Source: Acanthaster planci (Eukaryota > Echinodermata > Asteroidea > Valvatida > Acanthasteridae). From it: 64,000 nt of DNA. How positions within the stretch are numbered: the first letter of the stretch is position 1; each line of letters starts with the position of its first letter. Positions 45,039-56,124 of this stretch are shown here, piece after piece. The position numbers and the translations under genes were made by a program. Below the pieces are notes generated by a model. That model had not been told where the DNA came from. It ran no database searches and saw only the letters and a list, made by a program, of their open reading frames with translations. Where the stretch lies: positions 2,051,402 through 2,115,401 of the forward strand of contig NW_019091450.1 in the NCBI RefSeq assembly GCF_001949145.1. The letters are read 5' to 3'.

Positions 45039-48000
45039 ATGTCGGACCGAGAAAGCACTGAGGACCAGTCTCAGGGGCAAGGTAAACAAAACATATCGTA
45101 CATTTCAAAAATGCACAATGGTGTTGAGGTACCAAGCACCTATTTTGTGAAAAAATCTGGATAATTTGAGGTTAAACCGTCGAGTTGTGCGCTTTGACAG
45201 CACGGGCTGTCAGCTGATTACGTGCATTTAAACCAGCCTGCAGGGGTCATACAACATGGCCGCTTCACGGAAATTTGTACACAGTTTGGCCAATACTTAG
45301 AAGAAAATTCACGGTAACTGAGCTTTTGGCATCATTTCTGAATTGCATTTTCTGATAAAGAAAATATCCAAGAGCCATACAGGTGTGTGAAAATCAACAT
45401 TTTTCAATGCATAAAATAATCCGAGCTTTTGTATGATGAACGTCAACATTGAGAATCCAGCAGCCATTCAGCAGCCCATCCGTGCATTTTGTGCACGGCA
45501 CCGTAGACGTGCAGTAACCAACATTACATGTGTAGGCCCAGGCCATTTTTGGACGTGGAGGTCCTACATCTGCATGGATATAGGTCCTACATATATTTAC
45601 AAATAAGGTACGTCGTGTACACAACAGGAATTCTCTTTGCACATGATCACAAAGGCAGGCATATCGTTGACAGTCAGACAATGTGTACACGTAGCCTGTG
45701 CCATGCATGCATGTGTGTATGTACAACGTAGGCCTGCATCATTTTGTACATGTATGATATAGGCCTATGTACATGATGTATGGAACCTTGAGTCCTGCAC
45801 ATTGTTGACATAGGCCTACATGTACATGACAAACATGCACATCCACATACACGTACATGTAGGCCTACGTGTACTGAACATACACACGCAGGGCCTACTA
45901 TGCGCATCAAACCACCATGACACATCATGTACATCGCCTACATTGCAGCCACGTTTATGTGTAGGCCTACATTTACATGTGCTTGTTTGTAACCAGTCAG
46001 CCATGTATAAGGGTTCATTACCATTATAGCACCCTGTTCCTTAGCATAATAAGGAAACTAAGTCCACTTTCTCAAACTTACTAACATTTGAGCTTAAAGA
46101 ACCATTACTCAATCCTGATAGGCCTAGTTTCGGTAATTTTGACAATATTTAAGCAAGAAATCTTCAAATTCCTAACCCGAGTTTGGCAAAGGACAACTGT
46201 TCATTCGAATCACACCATTTTCTTTTTCCTCTAGTTACCTGACTCAGGCCTTTGGGATTGATCAAAACAAACGTCCACTGTTCCAGGTCGTTCACAGCTC
46301 TTCTAGGTACTCTGCAGTTTTACCCCAAACCAAAAGCCCTGTTCTCTTTTCTTTCTGATATGGAAGAAGACATCACCCACAACTTGTTTAGATAAGTTAT
46401 TTCAAAGAAGTAGAATTTGTTCCCTCAGGGAACAGGGTGCTAAAGGAAATGAACCCCATGTACATGTATCTAAATCCTACTCTTGCTTTGTTTACCCTGC
46501 AGTTTTCTCAAACATGATGTAGATTCCACTAATGATCATGGTATAGACTATAATCACCAGGTCCCCTACCAGTAGGCCCTATATTGTCCCAGCCTGTGTC
46601 CCTGCCTGTGAAAACCAATCAGACTTGATAGAAGGTGGCAGACTTAGACACATTGGGGACCTGGCGACTATGGCATTGAGACATTGCAGTCATACACAAG
46701 TTTAGTATTAATTTGGCAGTGCATAGGGAATTTAACTTAGTCCTACCAGTGTGGCCTGAGTGTTGTGATAAAATCATGATCTTCTCGGATGGGGTTTGAA
46801 CCCACAACTTCCAGCTTAGTAGTGCAGATGTTTTAACCATGTGACCACTGATTTGCAGGGATCAGGTAATTGGTTCAAATCCATTATGACAGTGAGAATT
46901 GAAAGCGTTTAACTTGTTGGTGGGGAGTGTTCATTTTGTTGGTAAAGAACAACCATAATGGGTGAATTTCATAGTCGTTTGTGAACCAGCGAAGTTGTTC
47001 CCACCACATGAGCCTCTGTTGCTTGGAAAACTGCACCCCCTCGTGGTCCAACTCGGTCCTGTGGTTGGTCTATTATAACACCTGCCAGAAAATTGCTTTG
47101 CACGTACATGTAGCTTGGTGAAGTTTGAATTTTTTGGGACTTTGTGGTCAAGGATAGCTTCATTTGTTGCACCAAACATGCCGAACTGATAGTGCCTGGA
47201 ACTATGCCTGCAGTGTATACATACACGTACGTGTACATACATGTAGATGTTGGGTGCGATTGGTTACACATGTACATGTACGTGTACATGTATGTACATG
47301 TATGTGATTGCTTGATCTCTGTATGATCAGTTGATGTTATTACACAGTTGTCGAAAGTTCCATCATCAGCATGATCAGCCAATTGTGTCTTTCTACTTCA
47401 CAGTTGTGATAGATTGTTCCAAAAATAGAAATACATTGTAAAGTAATGTGTAATTGTAATGAATTGTGTAGAGTGATCAGGGATTGTGCAGATTGGCCAA
47501 ATATACTGCTTACAATTACATGTACATGTATAAATACCTGTATGTGGCTGTACATAGCATACATGTACATGTACCATAGGCATGATAGGACAAGTCTGAA
47601 CTTGCTTTTACTCAGACTTGGTTTCTTACACCTCGGAACACTCATGTACCCATTAGTGCATGTGCCCTCTCACATCTTAGGAAGCTTACGGAATTATAAT
47701 TTCTAACATAATTTCTTACAATAAACATTTTATACCTTAATTCAATACAGTATGTACATATTCCTGTCGTGCATGTTTATGTTCATGAGTTAAAATTGTT
47801 CATTGTACTGGTACCGGATACCTTCCTGACATAAATGTACATGTATTTAGTATGAAATGGTATACTTACATGTACATGTACATGTATAGTGCAGATTTCA
47901 TGAAGTGCAAGGGGGTGTGGCTGGATGAGGCGAAGGTTTGTGGGATGGAGTGGAATTTGATAGAATATAATGGGATCGAGGATAAGAGTTTGTTGCTTTG

Positions 48001-51000
48001 GTTTGGGTGGGTATTTGTTAGTGTGGGATGGGGATGGTTGGGTTAAAGTTATACATGTATGTACATGTATATAATGTGGCATTTCACAGTAGTGCACCGC
48101 CAAGAGTTACGCGGTGACCAAAAATATACAATGCACAATTGAATGGGTTGACTCGTCTGGATGGGTCGTCCGGCAGTGCACATTTGGAAAGGGTTGACAC
48201 AGTTCATGTATTATGATTGGCCAATGCTTTCCAAACTCTTGGTGGTGCACTGTTGTGAAATGCCTGTATTGCATTGCATATACATGTATGCATGTTACTC
48301 TGTTCATGTACACATACATGTACATACTTGTGCAGTACATTGTACATGTACACAGTGCATGTACATGTACATGTATGTAGATCTTTTCTTCTTAAGTTTA
48401 GAATTAAATGAGCATTCACTTCCGCAAGGGCCTAGTCCGACCCTTGGATGGAAATTTATATTCGGGACGGGGGGACTTGGTAGGGTAGGGGTTGTGGCTG
48501 GCGTTAGGTAGAATATACATGTAGATTTCATGATTTGATTGGGGATCTGGTAGGTTGGATTGGGGATTTGGTGGAATAAAATGGAAAGTACGTGTACATG
48601 TATGTGTACGATAGGACATCACGGATGAGGTGGGAATTTGTCAGTACTATGCAGTGAAGAATTGGTAGATGGGTGCAAAGCAATATGGTGGGGGTGAGTA
48701 GTGATCATGGTTTTAGGTAGCGATGGTTAAATGAAAGATACATGTACTTTCTAATGTTCAGAATTGTATTTTCTACATTTACATGTACCTTGGATTTTAT
48801 CAAATAGTACAGGTTTATTCGATGCATTCACATCCCCGTACATTTAGCCATAAATTTTTGAAAAGGAAGAAAGGTCACAAAGTACATGTACATGTATACA
48901 TGTACAGTGTACATGTACCTGTTGGTCACTCAAATACAGTGTATAATCCATACGGGTGTATACGTGTACACATGCATGTAGCTAAAGACAAAAACTTTAT
49001 ACAAAGTTTCATGGGTTTGTTGAAATGAATTGATTTCCACATGTATACAATGTACATTGTACATGCAGCAGTGAACCAGGGCAGCTTGCCGTTTTGATTT
49101 TCTTAATGTTTACAAAAAAGGTTATACAATATACACGTACATGTACATGTACTGCCGCTACATGTAGGTACTATATAACCGAATTCCCCCATCTTTATCA
49201 TTTATTCCGTTGTGTTCTGCAGAGTACAAACACGTAATACACGCCATGAAGTAACAACAGTTATGTTGCCATGTCTCTATCTTGATGTTATGCAGTTGTT
49301 TTTCTGAGGGATAATTACGGGCAATTTACGTACACGTACGGAATTGTTGAACATTAGTGGTTAGCTGTTCCTGCGTTATCCTGTACACAGCAGGGTTGTG
49401 TGCTTTGCCTAGGTGCATACAGCGCTGGCTGATGTGATGTCTAATGGTTATTGCAACATTTGTACAGTTACAGTACATTGTACACGTACTGTATGTCGCT
49501 CTGTCAAGTAATTGTACTGAACCAATTCAACCAATGAAAAGGCCATATTTAAGACAAGTGTATGACCAGTTCCTACATTTGCCTGTATATTAAAAGCACA
49601 CACAACAGTGTATACACGTACCATATATTGTAAAGGTCAGCATATTCATTTGTACATGTACATGTCAAACATTAAAGCATTATAAAAGTTTTCGACGTTT
49701 TTTCAATCTTCCTTTTTTATAATTTGATGTTGCAGGGGTCCAAGAACTGGCCACAAAGACTCTCAGTGTACAGACAAAGAGATACTACATCGATGTCAAG
49801 CAAAACAGGAGAGGAAAATTTATTAAAATTGCTGAGGTATTTGTACTTGAAATTATAGCGTCATATTGTCTCGTAACGTTTTATTTGTATTTGGAATCGA
49901 AAAATGAATACTGGAAAATTATGCTGTGGAGGTACATGTACATACAGGTGGGTGGCAGGTTCTTAGTACAACCAATGTACTTGTACTGTAGGTGAGAGTT
50001 TTAGGTTGTACAACCAATGTTGGGGGGAGGGTGATATTGTTCTCAATATTGCAATTCTCTCTCTGGAAAAATGTAATATTATAGAGAACATAATTCTTAG
50101 CATCTGTTCTGTCCAGAACCACCTCTTACAAGAAGAGATATGATAATGTCCTGCACAGACTCGTACATGGTTGTACTGACAAACTATTTGCATTGTGTGT
50201 ATCCGCCTCAGGCAGAAGCACGCCCTCATTGGTTGAAAAGAGCCATGTTGGTTGTGTGTGTTTGTTGATAGTGATGTACATGTAACACATTCATTTCCTA
50301 GTTATGACCAAAGGAGCCTCTGTTGCCAAGAAACTAGTGCCCGCTCCTGGTCCAGCTGTACATCATTTACACTGTACAAAGCTTCAAATCTTACTCATAG
50401 GGTAAACTAATTTGAAAACGTTGAAAATGTACAGATTCTTAATGCTTCACTGGGTTTAGCTACATGTACAGGTATGTACATGTATGGGCTGTCAAAATGG
50501 GCATTGTGTAGAACGTGTATTTATTTGGTATGCTGTTGTACAGTGTTGTAATGAACATGTTTGTTAAGAGGCCGGAGTGAGGCTAAGACAGGGTGGACTT
50601 CAGGCCAGTTACTAATTGGTATGTGTGTGTAGTTTTCATTATTCAGTTATTTCGAACTCTGTAAAGCAATGTAACCAAAGGGGGGGGCACATAGGGGCAT
50701 GCCCTTCTCACCCTCAATGCTGCGTGTGCCCTTTTGCTCCCCTTTCCCTTTCAAAAATAAATCCGCCCGTTCTTTAATGACCTTCCACTCCATGAGAACG
50801 AGGTATTCCTAATGTGCTCCCATCCAGAAAATATGGGCCTCCTAACGCCCCCCCCCCTTAAAATGTTACCCGGTTGCACTGTAGTTGCTGTTTTGTTTGA
50901 AATGTTGTCTTTGCGTTTTCCTCAGGTGGGGGCAAGTGGAGGAAAGAGCCGGCTAACATTGGCCATGTCTGCTGCAGCAGCATTACGTGATCACATGACA

Positions 51001-54000
51001 GAATTTAGTGAACATTATGCCCAACTTGGTCCACCCAACCCTGACAACCCACCAGAGGATGGCAGACTTAAGAGTGAAGTCATCATCAATGAAAACAAAC
51101 GTTATTACCTTGATCTTAAAGAAAATAACAGGGGTAGATTTCTAAAGGTAAAGTTCTCATCATTGTACTGCTTTTATGGACGAAATGTGCTTTAGTAAAG
51201 TGACTTTAATTCCCCCCAACCCTACATGTACGTTATATTAAAAATTACTACTTAGTAGTAAAATGTAATATACAGCGCTGTTGCTTGTAAGAGGACATGA
51301 CCTGACTGTTCTCTGAAGCCATAAAATGCAGCAGATAAGACAATGTACCATACAGTGCTGTGGCATTAAGCACGCACGACTTTATTGTTCTCGGAGGGTG
51401 CCCTAGCCAGAAGTAGTAATTTATAGCACTACATGTAGGTCCTTCAGGCTCAGACTACTATGTAGTACTTTCTAGTCTTGAGTCCTGTAACCCAAATGAT
51501 GTGCATGACTGTTAGGATTATGATTTCAGTTGGTTTTCTTTCAGTCTTTCATCAGTCGTAATATAACTGTACACTGCCCTGGGTAAAATAATGAGTTATG
51601 AGTACACTAACTATTAAACAGACACTTCTACTTGTTTTGCAGGCTGGGATATGGTATACATATTATTTGATCAAGGGGGGATACGCGCAAGAGCACAGCT
51701 TATGGAAACTATATTGTGTTCGCTTTAAAACAAACTGCGTTGAAGTCAGTCTGTCTGAAACATGTACATGTGTACATGTAGTTTGTACATGTACATGGGC
51801 ATTCATATACCAGTACTTGTAAACATATGAACCTTGTACATGTACATGTATGGAGCCACATTGCTTTTTGGGCAGCAGGGGTTGGCTTTTAAACACTCAA
51901 TGTGCCATGCTTGAACAACGTTAACTTCCCAACCGGGAACTAAGGGAGAAGTGTAAGTGAATTCCAAGTGGTGCATTCCTAATGGAAACAACAGATTCTC
52001 ACTGGGAGCACATTTCCTGATGGGGCATTCCAGTTGAAACAGGAATGTTCAAAGTTTTAAGACGTATCTCAACAAGAGGTGAAGTTGACAGTTCTTTGCT
52101 GCATAGCAGTAAGCTGGATCTTACAATTTGGAAAATTGCATCAAAATCCTTTGGTCCAGTCAAACCACAGTTTAACTGCATTTATATATATATATATTTG
52201 TTGGGAAAGCTTTCAAACTAAACTAAGACTTTGAAAATAATTAGGATTGTAATATTTTGATTTTATAATTACTGTAGGTTTCACAAACTGTCAACAGAGC
52301 GCGACGTACTCAGATAGCCCTCCCTGCACAAGGATTGGTAGAATTTAAAAATGCCCTAACAGAGCTCCTAGATGAATTTGGAACTGAAAATGGCACAGGT
52401 GAGTCAGTTTGGCTTATTACTTGGTCATTCTGTGTCAATTCAACACACATTTGAGCCTGTCCGTTGTGGATTGAAATGAAATTTCGGCATACTGATTGGA
52501 TTCATTGAGAACCCTCAAACTGAAATTTTATGTCAATCTGTCTATTAGTTTTGAAATACGGGTAAACTTGTGCTTAATTTAATTAGCTCGACCTGCCTTG
52601 TTTGGACAGCCAAAGTAAAGCTTGTGAAATGGCCGTGACCAAACATAGGAAAACGCTGAGACTGCATGGAGTGTTGTACTTCAGACATTATAAGAATAAA
52701 ACAATTTGAAAGAAAGATAGCCACGCAAATGTACACCACTGAATATATTTATTTTTTGTCAATAGAATGAAAATTAGTAGGTAGTAACATTTCACAAAAA
52801 TCTCAGTAAAATGATGAGTTGTGACAGAGACATGGAAAATGACAAAAGTGCATCTTAGAGCAACGTAGTACTGCACATGTATTTGTGGGTATATATGTAC
52901 ATGTAATCATGATTGGACTACAAAACACAGGCTTTTTCATTAGCTGAAAATCCTGATTTTTTTAAGCCTTTGTCCATTCCCCTGAGGTTTGACTTAATGA
53001 GATTTTACTTCACACGGAAAGAATGCCTCCCTTCATGTGGATTTATTTGGTCATATGGCTGATTTTTTGTTTTGACTTTAATGCAACTGGATACATGTAC
53101 ATGTATGGTTGCAGCGTGTATGTGTGGGGTAGCTGTGAGTTTGTTTCTGCATTCAGTTGGGGACCTTGAACAATAGAGGACAATAAGGTCCCTGATAGAC
53201 AGAGGGTCCCCGATTGACAACTGTGTACAAAACATATGGGTGGTCTTCTAAAAAAGATAAAGTACAAACAAAAGAGGAACAATAGGGGGTCCCCAGTTGC
53301 AGGCAAATACACACTTGTGTGTGTATGTGTGGGGTAGCAGCGTGTACATGTTGGGTGACAGTAATGGTATTGGTTGGCTTTTTGCATGTTGCTGATACAT
53401 TTATAGTATTTATTTGTCTTGTCTTTTTCTAAATTTAGCTGATGTTCAACCTGAGTTACCAGAGAATCGCTTCATCAGAGTAGAAAATAAAAACTTCTAT
53501 TTTGATATTGGCAACAACTATAGAGGCATCTTCATGCGTGTTAGTGAAGTACAGGTGAGCTAGCACAATCAGATAGGATTAACGTCAAATTATGCACTCT
53601 AAGTGCAACTCTTACTGGCATGACTGGGTACTCCTAAACTCCAATTAAAAGAGTCATGGCTAAGTTACCTGCAGCACATATGTGCAAGTGTTTATGTTGT
53701 TTACAACCAGCAAAATAAAATGCTTCTTTACTGATTGTGCATTAGTTTTTTGCATATGGCCTTTGTTGACATACAGTTTCAAGATACAGGTTCAATTAGC
53801 CTTACCAAAGCCGTTAAAAATGTCCAGTTTTCCATAGGTTTGTGCACAAATATGAATGCGCCCAGCAGGAATCAATTTGTACATTAGTCAGTGCTCTACT
53901 TTTGATATATAGCTCTGTGGTTATGACATTTCTTTAATATGTATTTATACATACATGTACATCTATAAAAACCATACCTTTGTAAGACAAGGACCAAGTT

Positions 54001-54748
54001 AGCATCTGTAGCTTCGCTATATCAGCCATGTACAAAATGAATTATTCTTGCCGAAAACTTGACTGTCAAAAAAGGTAAGATAAACAGGTGCTACAAGTAC
54101 TGACTACATGTACCTCCCTCCGCTTTGCATTAGGAGGTCGTCAAGTTGACCTACACCTCGGAAACAGTAATTCCCACTACTTCCCCAAACCATACTGTAT
54201 TTGTACATTCCTCATACTTGACTATTAGAGGCTTTCAGGTTATCTGCTCCAAGCAGGAACAAAAGAGGGTGTGTTTTGAAATTGGAAATTTTTATGTAAG
54301 TTTGACGTTTACAGTGTAGCACGCTGAGTACGTGCAACAAATTTGTCTGGAATGTATGATGTACATATATGAGCTTGCGTGCACACCAAATGTGTGCAAG
54401 AACCCGGTTAGAAAACTTAGCACCATCTGTTTGTTTTTCATCCGTGATGGTGCACTCCAGCTTGGGGCAGATTGTACATGATTGCCAGTGTGTTCAAGTA
54501 TCCCTTTTTTATCCACTGAGATCGACTAATGATCTTTGGATGGTACCATTACCTTATAGCCACGTAACCAGTACCGTACATCCATCACTATTCCGGAGCG
54601 GTCATGGGCACGCTTCCGTGACATCTTCAGTGACTATGTGGATAAGATGAAGGAGTTACGAACAGCTCCAGTGGAAGAGGAGGAAGAAGAAGATCAAGAT
54701 CGTGAGCAAAGAGAGGGTGATGGTGAAGGGGACAGAGATGAGGAGTAA
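45039..54748 (+). CDS. PURA: PUR-alpha/beta family purine-rich element binding protein
   Basis: Six exons in phase: 45039-45081, 49736-49836, 50926-51147, 52278-52398, 53439-53554, 54560-54748, giving 263 residues and a TAA stop. Three PUR repeats are visible: [39 protein letters not shown] with QTVNR after it, and [20 protein letters not shown]. The signature blocks [18 protein letters not shown] and [11 protein letters not shown] match PURA/PURB closely. The family binds single-stranded GGN-rich DNA and RNA and acts in transcription, replication control and mRNA transport; repeats 1 and 2 form the nucleic-acid-binding unit and repeat 3 dimerises. The C-terminus is a Glu/Asp-rich tail. I chose the ATG at 45039 (MSDREST) because family members start with a short acidic/Ser leader; in-frame ATGs at 44877 and 44958 lie upstream. 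Vertebrate PURA and PURB coding regions lack introns, so the five introns here are notable. PURA versus PURB cannot be separated and may be a single pro-orthologue. Confidence 0.95.
45530..45985. repeat. Cluster of TAGGCCTA palindromes
   Basis: At least five sites of TAGGCCTA or GTAGGCCTAC occur within about 450 bases, several joined to CATGTAC blocks (for example near 45753, 45812, 45861 and 45962). They lie in PUR intron 1 within 1 kb of exon 1. Confidence 0.65.
46770..46870 (-). mobile_element. tRNA-like SINE head in PUR intron 1
   Basis: The minus strand has GTGGTCACATGGTTAAAAC (A box) and GTGGGTTCAAACCCC (B box), about 45 bases apart as in tRNA genes. No matching acceptor stem is seen. 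Confidence 0.5.
46915..47052 (+). mobile_element. AGCACCCCCTC-ended MITE, partial copy 4
   Basis: Shares GGGAGTGTTCATTTTGTTGG, TCGTTTGTGAACCAGCGAAG and GAGCCTCTGTTGC with the family; the left terminus is missing. It lies in PUR intron 1, next to a tRNA-like SINE. Confidence 0.5.
48078..48264. mobile_element. MITE with 31-bp inverted ends
   Basis: GGCATTTCACAGTAGTGCACC to AAGAGTT (48078-48108) is the inverted repeat of 48234-48264 with a few mismatches. The 125-base core has no coding frame. It lies in PUR intron 1. Confidence 0.6.
48293..48378. repeat. Dense TACATG palindromic microsatellite in PUR intron 1
   Basis: Successive ACATGTAC blocks with CACA/GTGC variants. Similar blocks lie at about 47265-47310, 47518, 47870, 48593, 48884-48920, 49138, 51760-51850 and 53094. 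Confidence 0.8.
50206..50353 (+). mobile_element. AGCACCCCCTC-ended MITE, copy 5
   Basis: Reads GGCAGAAGCACGCCCTCATT, GTTGAAAAGAGCCATGTTGG and GGAGCCTCTGTTGCCAAG and ends GTGCCCGCTCCTGG. It lies in PUR intron 2. Confidence 0.6.
51243..51490 (+). mobile_element. Dispersed non-coding element, copy 2
   Basis: Aligns end to end with 33293-33555 with scattered differences and a few short indels. It lies in PUR intron 3. Confidence 0.6.
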
Positions 54749-55970
54749 ACAGTTACTCAAGATCTTTGTATTCAGCCGTCGCAAGTACGTACACCTCAGT
54801 AAACATGGGGTGTCTACAGGGCTGCGCAGTACAGTTCATGGATCTGATGGGGTAAGTGCTGTCTCCAACTCTGAGGCAGTGAGATGTATACCTTGAGTTA
54901 TTGGGAAGATAACTTGTTGGAAGCCATTGAAAGAGAGGAATCAAAGGCATAGGGGTTAGGAATGTATTGGATTGTAAAGTCTAGATCACCAGTTGAATTA
55001 ATTGACTACATTGGGCTCTATTCTAGATAAAAGGAGTAAGGAAGGTACATATTAAAACTATCAGAATTATACATCCAGTTCAGTAATGCATCAAATACCC
55101 GGCGAGAATGCATTTTAAATGTTATACAAGATTTGATCAGAAATACATGTAATAAGGAACAAGGTAAGATAGCGTTAAGATGTCTCATGAAATAGGGGAA
55201 GGGTTGAGGGGAGGTAGGGTCTGACAAAGGCTTATGACCTAGACAGGTACTGAAGTAATTGTTTACTTAAATTGTGAGTGACTTGTGTCATTTTGTATCA
55301 GTAAGAACACAAGCGGCAAGAAAATTTGGTAAGCATTTTGATGTGTTCATGGTATTGTGTATAACATTTAAGGGTGTCCAAGCATTGTCATTAAAGGGTA
55401 GCATTACTGAGATGAAAATGGACATGGGAGAAGCATTCTAGGTGCCATAGTCGGGTCATTGGGAGTGCTTCATTGACTGGTTGACATGTATGAGTGACTG
55501 GTAGTTACCTTGTCAAACTGATTGCACTGTACTTTGTCTTTGTATACACCCTGCTGACACAATCAGCCAAAGTGAATACCAAATTGTACAAAACATGGAT
55601 TCAAACTGTAAATTCTGAATATAGTTTGATTAAATACTTTTTGTACGAACTTTCAAGTATATGGATGTGAGATATTCTGTGGTTACTGGTGCTTTGTCTA
55701 TCTCCAGTTCAAATATAACTATTTTGTTGTCAGCAGTTGCTTTATTTCAAAACCAGTTACTTTTCTGAAAATGGTAGCTTCCCTTTGTATGAATTGGAAC
55801 ATCACAGAAATCTCTGTCCAGCTGTGTCTTTGAAATTCACAAACATGGACAGGAAATCGTGGTATACACGTACATGTATTTTCACTGGATAAACTTCCAT
55901 CTGACAGATGTGAAAAGCACCACCCTCCACGGTGCAATCCAATTTTAAGGTGGGGTGTTAAAAAATCAAC

Positions 55971-56124
55971 CATTCAGGGTGGAACTTTGTTCTTGAAGAG
56001 GCTAGGCAATTTCTCAATTGCAAAGGGCCCTTTTATTAAAATATCAACTTGTCTAATTGGAAATTTCAATGGGCATTGAGGCAAAGACCAGGGGCATCTG
56101 GGCAATCAGCTGTGAAGCCTCCTT
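55971..56124 (+). repeat. Dispersed repeat, copy 2
   Basis: Matches 26806-26962 over about 150 bases with moderate divergence; it lies 3' of the PUR stop codon. Confidence 0.6.

Larger units (their letters stand above)
47905..48720 (+). repeat. G-rich, purine-skewed irregular repeats
   Basis: Around the 48078 MITE the plus strand carries GGGATGGGGATGG, GGTAGGGTAGGGG, GATTGGGGATCTGG, GATTGGGGATTTGG and GGTGGGGGTGAG. The two halves also share AGATTTCATGA near 47892 and 48524, so the stretch may be two copies of one degenerate repeat. It lies in PUR intron 1. Confidence 0.5.
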
